A stretch of 56,444 nt of DNA from assembly GCA_030156435.1 (NCBI GenBank), contig JASGMM010000004.1, forward strand, positions 1 through 56,444, written 5' to 3'. A program made the translations under genes and the position numbers. Source of the stretch: Clostridiales bacterium. Lineage in GTDB: Bacteria > Bacillota > Clostridia > Mahellales > Mahellaceae. How positions within the stretch are numbered: the stretch's first letter is position 1; every line of letters begins with the position of its first letter. Shown piece after piece: positions 1-10,076 of this stretch. The notes below the pieces were generated by a model, which ran no database searches, was not told the origin of the DNA, and worked only from the letters and a program-made list of their open reading frames with translations.

Positions 1-71
1 AATCAGCTATTTTCAGGCATGTGCGTGGGGTAAAATGTTTTTTATTGCGCCTGCAAACGTGCTATTTATCT

Positions 72-1256
72 CTATCTCCGGACATCGCAATTAGCTCGAC
101 GGATTTTCTTTTCGGCACCACCGCGATACATTACTCCCGGAAAACAAACGATAGCCGCTACCCCATTCGTTGCAAGCCATGATAGGCTGTGCATAACAAA
201 CGCGAGGTCTGCTTTGGATTTAGGTGCCAACACGCCTGCAGGGGAAAAACGGGGATCGTTAATTAAAATTGGATCACTGTCGCCTTTCCATTTTATTGAA
301 TATGGGGGATTGGAAACAATGGCCTCAAAAGGTTCATCGTCCCAGTGCTGCGGATCGGTCAAAGTATCTCCCAAAGCAATATCGAACTTATCATAGTCGA
401 TATCATGCAGGAACATATTTATGCGGCAAAGGTTATACGTAGTAATGTTGATTTCCTGGCCGAAAAAACCCTGCCTCACGTTATCTCTCCCAAGAATTTT
501 AGCAAACTTCAGCAACAAAGAACCTGAACCGCAGGCTGGGTCGTATACTTTATTGACTTCGGTTTTTCCTACTAATGTAAGGCGAGCAAGCAGTTCAGAT
601 ACCTCCTGCGGCGTATAATACTCGCCGCCGCTCTTACCTGCATTGGAGGCATACATACCCATTAAAAACTCGTAGGCATCGCCGAAGGCGTCAATTGAAT
701 TATCCTTATAATCCCCAAGTTTCATTTCACCAATAGAATTTAACAGCCTGACCAGCTTCTCATTACGCTTAGCTACGGTAGTGCCCAGTTTGTTGCTGTT
801 AACGTCAATATCATCAAACAAACCCTTGAGATCATCTTCGCTTTCTGTCCCCTGTGCAGATGCCTCTATATCTCTAAAAACCTTCGCCAGTGTTTCGTTT
901 AAATTCTCATCATTTTTCGCACGTGCTCTGACATTTTCAAAAAGCTCACTCGGTAAAATGAAGAAGCCCTTTGTCTTGACCAAGTCCTCCCGTGCCTGCT
1001 CGGCCTCCTCGTCGGAAAGCTTTGCATAATCAAATCCAGTGTTGCCGGCTTCCCATTCCCCGGCATTGATATAGGCAGTGATATTTTCAGATATATAGCG
1101 GTAAAACAGCATACCTAGAACATATTGTTTAAAATCCCAACCGTCTACGCTGCCTCTTAAATCGTTTGCTATATTCCATATCGTGCGATAAAGTTCCGCA
1201 CGCTCCTGTTCTTTTTTGTTATCCGCCACTTCACTACTTCCTTCCCTTAGTTCCAT
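72..1256 (-). pseudogene. hsdM: Type I restriction-modification methyltransferase subunit (HsdM), C-terminally truncated; likely true start is the GTG near 1229
   Basis: HsdM N-terminal domain, then [11 protein letters not shown] and SNPPYS methylase motifs. Typical HsdM similarity stops at [13 protein letters not shown], followed by a short non-homologous tail RANCDVRR and a stop. Confidence 0.85.
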
Positions 1257-1417
1257 CAGATACCAATTCCATAATATCTTATAACATCCATACTGACATT
1301 TTTACTTCTCAAAAGCTTTGATATAGATGATGAGCATATACCATCTACCACTTGCAAATCCTTTTTCTTCACAGTCGATCGGATTTTAGTTCTCTATTTG
1401 AAACATTCTTCATATTA

Positions 1418-1732
1418 TCACGTAACCGTCACATCGTACCCGCATTTTTTAAGCCTATCCCTACAAATCATCCGTTCTTCATCAAAAAATAAAGTTTTGT
1501 ACTCAGGCTTCAAAACAAGAGCTTCTACGGATAAATCCAGCCTATTATTCTCCCATAATACTTCAAAGCCATATGTGCCGCCTTCTTTTGATATAAGTTG
1601 TTTAGCTGCCTGAAGGCCGCCTTTTTGAGATATCAATTGTAATAATCGTGTTGCCGTGTAGCCAATATCTTTCTTTGCAGTGAAATAAATATTCTTCATA
1701 TCTTCACTGAATTTATTTTCAATCGGTTCCAT
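1418..1732 (-). CDS. Small conserved hypothetical protein of a widespread family often seen near restriction/defence genes
   Basis: GGAGG RBS 6 nt before ATG (GGAGGACAGCCATG). Conserved-looking core GTYGFEVLWENNRLDLSVEALVL...F.EER.I.RDRLKKCGY. Confidence 0.7.
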   Translation of the reverse strand: MEPIENKFSEDMKNIYFTAKKDIGYTATRLLQLISQKGGLQAAKQLISKEGGTYGFEVLWENNRLDLSVEALVLKPEYKTLFFDEERMICRDRLKKCGYDVTVT

Positions 1733-2046
1733 GGCTGTCCTCCTTTATATGTAAATTACCTATAGACCCTCTATATTAAGCATCACGAAAATATCACCCG
1801 CTGATAAACTGGTGTCTCTAATTAGGTGCTTGCAAAGGATTTAGGGTTTTTCACCTCAATGGGATTATATTACGCATACGATTATACATCCTCGTTTGTG
1901 ATTTGTCTATATTTGCACCTAGAAGCGCCCTATGCGGAAAGCCTTGATAATACATAAAAATGTAAGGCTCTGGCGATCGGGATAAAAGGCACAATATTGC
2001 AGGACAGTCGCAAAATATGGTATAAAACATGAACAGCATATAGTAA

Positions 2047-2829
2047 TCAATTATCCCTTGCATTATATGGCGGATGGATCTGTTTTAGTAATTCCAGCTC
2101 GATCCGTTTGTGTTCAACCGTCTGATAAAAGTACAGGCTGATCGTTTTTCCGCGTTCGTAATAGTCCAGAACAACCTTATTCATTTTGCAGTTTGTGCTT
2201 TGCCCTCCGGCATAACAGTTCCGAGGAGAAATGTTGCCATAACCCATGTTAAAGCGCTGCCCCAGTCTGGCTGTTTCCCCGATATATATGATTCGTTCGT
2301 CAACAACCCACAGATAGACACCCGGCCAGTCACCGGCTTTAATTGAAAAGTGGCAGAATGCTCCTCCCCCATGATAGGACAGTGGCAACCTCCTTTTATT
2401 GTCGTAATAACTTTGTGGACAATATTTTATGACATTCCTTGAAGCATCGCAATCCGGAATCAGGTCTTGAATATAGACAAATGTATATCCGCAGACCTCC
2501 ATTTTTTTATTACCGGGGATCACATACGGAGAGGGGTGTACGTTTGCTGACTTCTTCGAATTTTGCACCGGTGCCTTCTTAGGCAGAGCCGCACCGCTTT
2601 TGATGAACGTTACCGTCCTACCGAAAATGTCGACGCTGGAGACTTTATAACCAGCATCGAGCCATGCACTGGCCTGAGAATGCCCTCCGTTGGCCCACCA
2701 AGCATCATATATATAAGCGCTCTGCGGCAAAGGACGGCCGAGCAACTTTTCAATCTCCGAGAACGAAAGATGAATAATCTCCTGTCCGGATTCAGATAAA
2801 TAACGATTCAGCGTAGCATATATTCCCAT
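2047..2829 (-). CDS. DUF7662-like N-terminal domain fused to a C-terminal GIY-YIG nuclease-like domain
   Basis: Start reassigned to the ATG at 2829, which has a strong RBS (GGAGGTAACGACATG). N-terminus MGIYATLNRYL...PLPQSAYIYDAWWANGG; C-terminus GVYLWVVDERIIYIGETARLGQRF resembles GIY-YIG. Confidence 0.75.
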   Translation of the reverse strand: MGIYATLNRYLSESGQEIIHLSFSEIEKLLGRPLPQSAYIYDAWWANGGHSQASAWLDAGYKVSSVDIFGRTVTFIKSGAALPKKAPVQNSKKSANVHPSPYVIPGNKKMEVCGYTFVYIQDLIPDCDASRNVIKYCPQSYYDNKRRLPLSYHGGGAFCHFSIKAGDWPGVYLWVVDERIIYIGETARLGQRFNMGYGNISPRNCYAGGQSTNCKMNKVVLDYYERGKTISLYFYQTVEHKRIELELLKQIHPPYNARDN

Positions 2830-3007
2830 GTCGTTACCTCCATATATAAAAACTATCGGGCAGTTCCTGCTTAAAGCACGCGCATAACGGGCAGCGTGCA
2901 ATGCAAGATGCACCTGTAAAAATATTATACCAAAAGCCGGTTTCATGGTAGTCACCTTCATCGCTAAGTGGTAGAATTATAAAAAAACAACGAAGGATAG
3001 GATTGAT

Positions 3008-4237
3008 ATGACTGTAGTTGGAATAGTGGCTGAATACAACCCTTTGCATAATGGCCATCTTTATCACATAAATATGGCGCGACAATTAGCCAACGCCGAT
3101 TATGTCGTATGCGTCATGAGCGGTAATTTCGTTCAGCGCGGGGAGGCCGCCATCACAAACAAATGGTTTCGCAGCCGCATGGCGCTGGCCGCCGGCATAG
3201 ACCTTGTGATAGAACTGCCTACGGTATATGCCGTTCAAAGCGCCGAACAGTTCGCTTTCGGCGCAATAAAACTACTAGACAGCATCGGCATCGTCGACTA
3301 CCTGTGCTTTGGCAGTGAATCGGGCGATATATCGGCGCTGACATCCGCTGCGGATGTGTTGTATGATGAGCCATATGCCTTACAGCAAGCCATAAAGCAG
3401 CATTTGGCTAATGGCCTATCCTATCCCCATGCCGTATCGGAGGCGCTATCGTCATACGCGCACTTAAGTATAAAGCTCACGCCCAACAACACTTTGGCCA
3501 TAGAATATCTCAAGGCTCTAAAAGAACTAGGCAGTTCAATAAAGCCCATTACTATACAGCGCCTGCACTCATCCTACAACAGCGCCGTTCTGGAAGGCGA
3601 GATATCCAGCGCTACTTCCATACGCCGTGCTATATTTGAAAACGGTCCAGAGTATGACGGCATACGCGATGCCATACCGGATTTCGCGTATTCCATATTG
3701 TCCGACGCTTTTGCAAAGGGTTACGGTCCTGTATCGCTGGACTCGATCGGACTAATAATACTTTATGCTTTAAGAAACATGCCGAAACAGTTCCTCAAAG
3801 ACGTGCTTGACATATCCGAAGGGCTGGAACACCGAATAAAGAAAGCCGCCATACTGGCCGGCGACCTGCAAACCCTTATAAATTCCATAAAAACCAAGCG
3901 CTACACGCAAACGCGTATACAACGTGCCATTATCCACGCCATGCTCGGTATGAGCAATAATGTCATGGATGAATTGACTTCCAACGGAGGACCGCAGTAC
4001 ATACGCGTACTCGGTTTCTCAGAGAAAGGAAAACAACTGCTGCCATATATAAGCTCCAAATCTTCGCTGCCGCTATTGTCCAAAGCCGCCGATTATCGGA
4101 GCATTTTATCGCCGCCGGGCCGCAAACTTTTTGAAATAGAAATCAAGGCCACCGATCTTTATTCGCTCGCTTATATGAAACCGGCATTGCGCCGCGCCGG
4201 CAACGAATTCGTGAATGATATATATCATATTTGGTAA
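3008..4237 (+). CDS. tmcAL: tRNA(Met) cytidine acetate ligase / YlbM-family nucleotidyltransferase
   Basis: N-terminus MTVVGIVAEYNPLHNGHLYHI and MSGNFVQRGE motif typical of TmcAL. Confidence 0.93.
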   Translation: MTVVGIVAEYNPLHNGHLYHINMARQLANADYVVCVMSGNFVQRGEAAITNKWFRSRMALAAGIDLVIELPTVYAVQSAEQFAFGAIKLLDSIGIVDYLCFGSESGDISALTSAADVLYDEPYALQQAIKQHLANGLSYPHAVSEALSSYAHLSIKLTPNNTLAIEYLKALKELGSSIKPITIQRLHSSYNSAVLEGEISSATSIRRAIFENGPEYDGIRDAIPDFAYSILSDAFAKGYGPVSLDSIGLIILYALRNMPKQFLKDVLDISEGLEHRIKKAAILAGDLQTLINSIKTKRYTQTRIQRAIIHAMLGMSNNVMDELTSNGGPQYIRVLGFSEKGKQLLPYISSKSSLPLLSKAADYRSILSPPGRKLFEIEIKATDLYSLAYMKPALRRAGNEFVNDIYHIW

Positions 4238-4359
4238 ACACCGCAATATATTATCTATATAACTGCAAATTCGTAAGGTATACATAGAGATTGAGATGGG
4301 AGGCGACGGCGCATTCCTCTCCACCCTGCAGAGGATGGAGTCTGCTGCGCCAATTTTTG

Positions 4360-5520
4360 ATGAAAAAAGCGGCTGGCGCATATATACTGGCTATATCGGC
4401 CTCATTGCTGGTATTTGCTATATTGCTTTTCCCGCAGCAATCCTTTGAGGCATCGCTGCAGGGTGTACATATATGGTTTGAAATAGTATTTCCATCCTTA
4501 TTGCCTTTTTTTATAGGCACTGAAATACTCATATACATAGGCGTCGTCAATTTCGTGGGGGTCATATTGGAACCCGTTATGAGGCCCCTTTTTAATACAC
4601 CCGGATGCAGCTCTTTTGCATATATTATGAGCATAACGTCCGGCTATCCCACCGGAGCGCGCATCACTGCAAGGCTGAGGCAACAAGGCATGGTAAGCAA
4701 AGCAGAGGGTGAGAGAATGTTAGCATTTTGCAGCACATCCGGTCCGCTGTTCATATCCGGCGCCGTAGCCGTAGGCATGTTGGGCTATCCGTCGGCTGGA
4801 TGGATATTATTGTCGTCGCATTATCTGGCCAGCATAACAGCCGGCCTTATATTCCGCTTTTATAAGCACAAAGAAATACATATAAATACAAGTAGCAAAC
4901 CGTCGCGCTTGTTATCGAGAGCAATATCCGAACTATATAATACGTACATACAAAACAAAGAGCCGTTAGGCCAGATGTTGAGTCGCGCCGTAAGCAGTTC
5001 GATGCTGTCTCTGCTCAATATATGCGGCTTTATAGTATTGTTTTCAGTGCTTATAAATATACTCGATTTAACCGGTATATTGGATATAGCAGCTGTAGTG
5101 ATGGATGATTCCGCTGTGGCCAAACCGTTTTTAGCCGGATTGATAGAAATGACCATAGGATCAAGGATGCTCAGCCAGCTTCGGCTACCATTATGGGACA
5201 AATTGCCGCTGATATCATTCATAATAGCATGGGGCGGGCTATCAGTGCATGCCCAAGTGGCGGCTGTCACATCTATATCAGATCTGAGCCTCACTCCTTA
5301 TATCTTTGCCAAAATTATACAAGCAATAACCGCCGCATTGTACGCTTCGATCTTTACAAATATAATTCAACCCGCATATCAGCCTGCCTTCTCTGATGCC
5401 CAGTCGTGGCTTACGATCGCAGCGCATTCCGGTGGGCTTTTTATAATCAGCGTTATAGCTGTATTAACCATATCGATCGCAATAGCATTACTAAATCACA
5501 TAAAGGTGATAAAGCTATGA
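4360..5520 (+). CDS. ylbJ: Sporulation integral membrane protein YlbJ
   Basis: Multi-TM protein with ITSGYPTGARITARLR and CSTSGPLFISGAVAVGM motifs; next to tmcAL and coaD. The ORF is open from 4291; an internal start at 4360 is likely. Confidence 0.85.
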   Translation: MKKAAGAYILAISASLLVFAILLFPQQSFEASLQGVHIWFEIVFPSLLPFFIGTEILIYIGVVNFVGVILEPVMRPLFNTPGCSSFAYIMSITSGYPTGARITARLRQQGMVSKAEGERMLAFCSTSGPLFISGAVAVGMLGYPSAGWILLSSHYLASITAGLIFRFYKHKEIHINTSSKPSRLLSRAISELYNTYIQNKEPLGQMLSRAVSSSMLSLLNICGFIVLFSVLINILDLTGILDIAAVVMDDSAVAKPFLAGLIEMTIGSRMLSQLRLPLWDKLPLISFIIAWGGLSVHAQVAAVTSISDLSLTPYIFAKIIQAITAALYASIFTNIIQPAYQPAFSDAQSWLTIAAHSGGLFIISVIAVLTISIAIALLNHIKVIKL

Positions 5521-5973
5521 TTGATGGTGTCCCTTTTTTAATTCAGCACGGTCCTTTCGGATATCATCCAGCAATCGAGAAACGTAAGCGTCCAGTTTGC
5601 CTAACACCTCATCTGCATAGTCATTAGCCCCAAGCCTTATCTCTCTAGCGTTCTTTTGAGCGTTACTTATTATCTCGCGGGCCTGTTCATAGGCTTTTTT
5701 GGTTATTTCGTGTTGATCGACCATAAGCTTAAATTGATTTTCAGCATCTTGCAAAATAGCTTCAGCCTGTCTTTGAGCATCGGCTATTATGCTGTTTTTT
5801 TCAGCTGCAACAACTTGGGCCTGCTTGAAATCATCGGGAAGACGTATACGTATCTCCTTTATAAGCTCGAGACATCGCTCTCTGTTTATCATAGTTTTTG
5901 ACGTAAACGGTAAATTGTTGCCACTTTCGAGCTCATCCTCAAGCCGCTCCAGCAATGCCATTACATCATCCAT
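5515..5973 (-). CDS. Coiled-coil, ATP-synthase-subunit-B-like/DivIVA-like hypothetical protein
   Basis: Helical sequence with AEAILQDAENQF and AREIISNAQKNAREIR; located upstream of coaD as in many Clostridia. Confidence 0.7.
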   Translation of the reverse strand: MDDVMALLERLEDELESGNNLPFTSKTMINRERCLELIKEIRIRLPDDFKQAQVVAAEKNSIIADAQRQAEAILQDAENQFKLMVDQHEITKKAYEQAREIISNAQKNAREIRLGANDYADEVLGKLDAYVSRLLDDIRKDRAELKKGHHQS

Positions 5974-5978
5974 CTGTA

Positions 5979-6467
5979 TTATTCTCCCTTCTTTCTAAGC
6001 GCGCGTACCACTTCCGTAAGTATCTCGTCCGGCACCAGCCCTTTTATACAGCCGCCTAATCCGGCTACTTCTTTGACCATGCTTGAACTCAAATATGAGT
6101 ACTGACCATTTGTCATCATAAATATGGTTTCTATATTATCATCCAGCTTTTTGTTCATCAAAGCCATTTGAAATTCATGCTCAAAGTCCGATACCGCCCT
6201 TAAACCCCTTATTATAACCGATGCCTTTTTCACATGCATATAGTCGATGAGCAAACCGGAAAAACTATCTACTTCAACGTTGTCCATGTCGGATAAAACC
6301 CTTTTTAAAAATGCCGCTCTATCCTCCAACGTAAAAGCAGGCTGTTTGTTCGGGTTGGCCACAACAGCCACTATGACCTTATCGAACATGCGCGCTGCCC
6401 GCTGTATTACATCTATATGCCCGTTTGTAACAGGATCAAAGCTTCCCGGATAAACACATATCTTCAA
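5979..6467 (-). CDS. coaD: Phosphopantetheine adenylyltransferase
   Basis: [38 protein letters not shown]. Confidence 0.97.
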   Translation of the reverse strand: MKICVYPGSFDPVTNGHIDVIQRAARMFDKVIVAVVANPNKQPAFTLEDRAAFLKRVLSDMDNVEVDSFSGLLIDYMHVKKASVIIRGLRAVSDFEHEFQMALMNKKLDDNIETIFMMTNGQYSYLSSSMVKEVAGLGGCIKGLVPDEILTEVVRALRKKGE

Positions 6468-7021
6468 TCGTCTTCTCTCCTTATAAAATCCAATATAGTA
6501 TCGCCATACGCCCTTTCTTTATAGGCGCTCCACCCAACACCGTCAAGTCCCAGAGCCTCCCTTTTGCTGCGCTGCACCACCAATATACCGTCTTTATTCA
6601 ATATATCTGTCGTTATAATGGCTTTGAGTGTTTTAATTATATACCCCATTTCATACGGTGGATCCATAAATATTATATCAAAACGAACTTGCTTGCGACT
6701 TAATAAATCTACGGCAGCGATAGCGTCAGCTGATATTATTTTAACCTTATCGGACACTCTCAATAAAGAAGCATTGTTTTTTATCAGTTGTACACACTGC
6801 CGTTTGTTATCTACAAAGTAAACCTCACGGGCACCTCGGCTCATAGCCTCCAAGCCGACGCTGCCTGTCCCGGCAAATAAATCTAAAAATACGGTTTCAT
6901 CTATATATGGCGCTAAAATATTAAAGAGCGCCTCTTTTACTATGTCGGCCGTGGGTCTTACCTCTGCGCTTTTGGGCCCGCTCAATCTATGACCTTTAGC
7001 CGTTCCTCCGGTTATCCTCAT
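6464..7021 (-). CDS. rsmD: 16S rRNA (guanine(966)-N(2))-methyltransferase RsmD
   Basis: [13 protein letters not shown]...[41 protein letters not shown]. Confidence 0.96.
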   Translation of the reverse strand: MRITGGTAKGHRLSGPKSAEVRPTADIVKEALFNILAPYIDETVFLDLFAGTGSVGLEAMSRGAREVYFVDNKRQCVQLIKNNASLLRVSDKVKIISADAIAAVDLLSRKQVRFDIIFMDPPYEMGYIIKTLKAIITTDILNKDGILVVQRSKREALGLDGVGWSAYKERAYGDTILDFIRREDD

Positions 7022-7088
7022 AATGCATCACCTATGCTCTTATTTTAACATATATCCTCAAGAAATAACACCGTATTTGAAAATTTAT

Positions 7089-7118
7089 GTATAAACACCA
7101 GTTTTGACGTCAATAATA
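7089..7118 (+). promoter_or_regulatory. Candidate sigmaF/sigmaG-type sporulation promoter for the ncRNA below
   Basis: GTATA (7089-7093), 17-bp spacer, CAATAATA (7111-7118); resembles the forespore sigma consensus. Predicted start is about 6-8 nt downstream at the base of a hairpin. Confidence 0.45.
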
Positions 7119-7123
7119 TTATT

Positions 7124-7226
7124 GTGTTAAGCATGGAGGATCGTTTAACACGGATTCCCCATAGAGCTCTTCCTTCAATTTCTCCTCTCCCGATATTGGT
7201 GACATGCTTATGTCACCAATTTTTTT
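7124..7226 (+). ncRNA. csfG: Candidate CsfG-type sporulation small RNA
   Basis: 5' hairpin GTGTTAA...TTAACAC (7124-7130/7145-7151), pyrimidine-rich single-stranded stretch CTCTTCCTTCAATTTCTCCTCTCCC, then a terminator. Located directly upstream of rsmD (ylbH), the position of csfG in B. subtilis. Confidence 0.55.
7195..7226 (+). terminator. Rho-independent terminator
   Basis: Perfect 11-bp stem ATTGGTGACAT-GCTT-ATGTCACCAAT followed by a T tract. Confidence 0.85.
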
Positions 7227-7289
7227 ATGTAAAAAAGAGCGGCATAGATATAGCCGCTCTGGTTTGATTTCAACAGTAATAAACCATTA

Positions 7290-7520
7290 TTACAGCTTGC
7301 CGCCTTTATTCATAAGGGTCTGCTCGGCCTGCTGTATCATTTTTTTAACCATGTGACCACCTACTGCGCCACAGTCCCTAGACGTTAAGGTTCCCCAATA
7401 ACCATCTGCAGGAGTCTGAATCCCCAGTTCGTTTGCCACTTCATACTTGAATTGCTCCAAAGCTTGTTTAGCTTGAGGAACAACCTTCTGATTGCTATCA
7501 TTATACTGTCCTTGTGCCAT
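7290..7520 (-). CDS. Alpha/beta-type small acid-soluble spore protein
   Basis: AGGAGGTGAAGAAACGTATG start; KYEVANELGIQTPADGYWGTLTSRDCGAVGGHMVKKMI is the SASP signature. Confidence 0.95.
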   Translation of the reverse strand: MAQGQYNDSNQKVVPQAKQALEQFKYEVANELGIQTPADGYWGTLTSRDCGAVGGHMVKKMIQQAEQTLMNKGGKL

Positions 7521-7601
7521 ACGTTTCTTCACCTCCTGTTTTTGTTGTGCTATTAATTTATCCAAAGTCTTTATATTTTACTCTAGTAATTTATGTCAAC
7601 A

Positions 7602-9677
7602 TTAATTGAATGTTATTTCGTCGATATTATTTAAAAATTGGCGTTTTATACGCTGTTCCAGCAGAAACTTGCTGCGCTGATCCAGAATCATAGTCCCCTC
7701 GGCTAGCATCTGTACCGCCTCTTTGCTTTGCTTGAGCAACGCTATATCGCTGAATATATCGGCCAGCTTTAGCTCGGATATACCATGCTGCTGTAATCCT
7801 AAAAGCTGCCCCGGCCCTCGTATCTGCATATCTTGCTCAGCTATCTTGAATCCGTCATGAAGCTTGGTCATTATTTTTAAGCGACGTCCCGCATCGGAAT
7901 TACCAGCATTTGAGATTAAAAAACAATATGATTTATGCCGGCCACGGCCTACCCTGCCACGCAACTGATGAAGTTGTGCCAATCCAAAGCGCTCGGCATT
8001 TTCCACCACCATAACGGTGGCATTCGGTACATCTACCCCTACTTCTATTACTGTTGTACCGATTAAAACACTTATTTGACCGTTTTTAAAAGCCTCCATG
8101 ACTTCATTTTTATCATTTGCAGACATTTGTCCATGTATCAGGCCAATACTATCTCCAAAAATGCCTTTCTCTTTTAATTGATCGTATAGTTCTTGCGCCG
8201 ATAGAGCATCGATAGCATCCGACTGTTCCACCAACGGGCATATAATATATGCCTGGTGGCCATTACTTATCTCCTGATTTATAAAAGTGTAGAGTCTATC
8301 GCGCATAGAAGGCGGTATAAAGAAGGTTTCCACCTGTTGTCGTCCGGGCGGCATCTCATCTACTATCGATACATCGAGGTCACCATAAAAAATAAGCGCC
8401 ATGCTGCGCGGTATGGGTGTAGCCGACATCACCAATACATGAGGATTACCACCTTTTTTCTCCAGCACGGCCCTCTGCCTGACACCAAACCGATGTTGCT
8501 CATCGGTTATAACCAGACCAAGACGATGAAATCCTACATTATCCTGTATAACGGCATGAGTACCTACCACTACATCTATACGTCCATCCTTTATAGCTTC
8601 CAAGACTTCATTTTTCTTATTCTCTCCCATATTGCCGCTTAATAATGCGACACTTATATCGTATCCGTCAAAAAATTTCTGCAGTGTCTGAAAATGCTGT
8701 TGGGCCAAAACCTCGGTCGGCGCCATCATAGCACCTTGGTAGCCGTTAGACGCCGCCACATATAAGGCCAGCACGGCTAAGATGGTTTTGCCGCAGCCAA
8801 CATCGCCCTGTACCAACCTATTCATAGGCCTGGTATTCGACATATCAGCCAATATCTCATCCAGCACGCGTTGCTGAGCACCGGTTAATGCAAAAGGAAG
8901 CCTTCTTATGAAGGCTTCCAGTCCTATATCATGTATTCTAAATGGCGCACCTACCTTTTGCGCATCGTTTTTTTTCTTTATACTGTAAAAGCCCAATTGC
9001 ATGCAAAAAAGCTCATCGAAAGCCAACCTTCTACGCGCTATATTCAGCGACCGAACATCTACCGGAAAATGTATATTGTTTATGGCAAAGTTTATTTCGG
9101 CAAGATCGTATCTTTCTCTCAATTCTGTAGGAAGGTATTCTTCCCATTGACCCTTTACGAGTTCCAGAGCATTTTTAACTATATTTCTCAGAATCTTCTG
9201 CGACATGTCAGCCGTAGACGGATATATAGGCACAAGCCCTTCGTTGCCCCTTTCATCGGGAGAAGAGAGCTCCTCCCACTGAGGGTTTAGCAATTGTATC
9301 TCTCCATATCCTATATTGACTTTACCACGCATAAAATACCATTTGCCTGGCACAAATTTATCCTCGATGAATTTTTGATTATACCATACCGCATACGCGG
9401 AGGATGTGCCATCTTGAATGGGTATCTTGCTTATGATAAGCCCCGCCCTTGGTTTGATGCGGCGTGGCGGCCCTGCTATCTTGCACACGATATTCACTAC
9501 TTGCCCGCTTTGCCAGCGGCTTATAGGCATTATTTCAGTGCGATCTTCGTAGTCGCGCGGAAAATGGTATATAACATCCGCCAGCGTATAAATATCCAGC
9601 TTATTCAATAGCCGAGCACGCCTGGAACCCACTCCTTTAATATATTGGACCGGCATATCCGGAGCAATATCCATCAA
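7602..9677 (-). CDS. recG: ATP-dependent DNA helicase RecG
   Basis: GVGSRRARLLNKLDI, GDVGCGKT, DEQHRFGVRQR, ATPIPRSMAL, LHQLRGRVGRG. Confidence 0.97.
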   Translation of the reverse strand: MMDIAPDMPVQYIKGVGSRRARLLNKLDIYTLADVIYHFPRDYEDRTEIMPISRWQSGQVVNIVCKIAGPPRRIKPRAGLIISKIPIQDGTSSAYAVWYNQKFIEDKFVPGKWYFMRGKVNIGYGEIQLLNPQWEELSSPDERGNEGLVPIYPSTADMSQKILRNIVKNALELVKGQWEEYLPTELRERYDLAEINFAINNIHFPVDVRSLNIARRRLAFDELFCMQLGFYSIKKKNDAQKVGAPFRIHDIGLEAFIRRLPFALTGAQQRVLDEILADMSNTRPMNRLVQGDVGCGKTILAVLALYVAASNGYQGAMMAPTEVLAQQHFQTLQKFFDGYDISVALLSGNMGENKKNEVLEAIKDGRIDVVVGTHAVIQDNVGFHRLGLVITDEQHRFGVRQRAVLEKKGGNPHVLVMSATPIPRSMALIFYGDLDVSIVDEMPPGRQQVETFFIPPSMRDRLYTFINQEISNGHQAYIICPLVEQSDAIDALSAQELYDQLKEKGIFGDSIGLIHGQMSANDKNEVMEAFKNGQISVLIGTTVIEVGVDVPNATVMVVENAERFGLAQLHQLRGRVGRGRHKSYCFLISNAGNSDAGRRLKIMTKLHDGFKIAEQDMQIRGPGQLLGLQQHGISELKLADIFSDIALLKQSKEAVQMLAEGTMILDQRSKFLLEQRIKRQFLNNIDEITFN

Positions 9678-10051
9678 AACTCTATTCCCTCCACTATTAC
9701 ATTAACTGTAGTAGGTTCTAGGCCTGTCAGTTCTTTTATATCATTCCTTACTTTATCCATCACCGCTTGAGCGGTCTGTTCTATAGACATGCCGAATTTT
9801 ATTACAACATAAAGATCTATAGTCAATTGATCTTCCTTGTTATTTACACGTATGCCCTTGGTTATGTTCTCCATACCTAACAACTCTACTATGCCATCCG
9901 TTGCCCGTTTGGATGCCATTCCTACTATCCCGTCACATTGACTGGCGCTTATACCTGCTATTCGCGCTATAACCTCATCAGCTATTTTTATTTTTCCCAA
10001 TTCATTCACTATATCCATTACCCTTTCCTCCCCTATATAATAGATTTCCAT
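9674..10051 (-). CDS. Asp23/Gls24 family (YloU) protein
   Basis: GKIKIADEVIARIAGISASQCDGIVGMA and TVNVIVEGIEF typical of Asp23/YloU. Confidence 0.9.
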   Translation of the reverse strand: MEIYYIGEERVMDIVNELGKIKIADEVIARIAGISASQCDGIVGMASKRATDGIVELLGMENITKGIRVNNKEDQLTIDLYVVIKFGMSIEQTAQAVMDKVRNDIKELTGLEPTTVNVIVEGIEF

Positions 10052-10076
10052 AATATTGTACTCTTTAAATATACTA

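Noticed and set aside
1851-2063. 70-aa reverse-strand ORF next to the GIY-YIG gene
   Set aside because: No good RBS, no recognisable motif, overlaps the 3' end of the better-supported gene.
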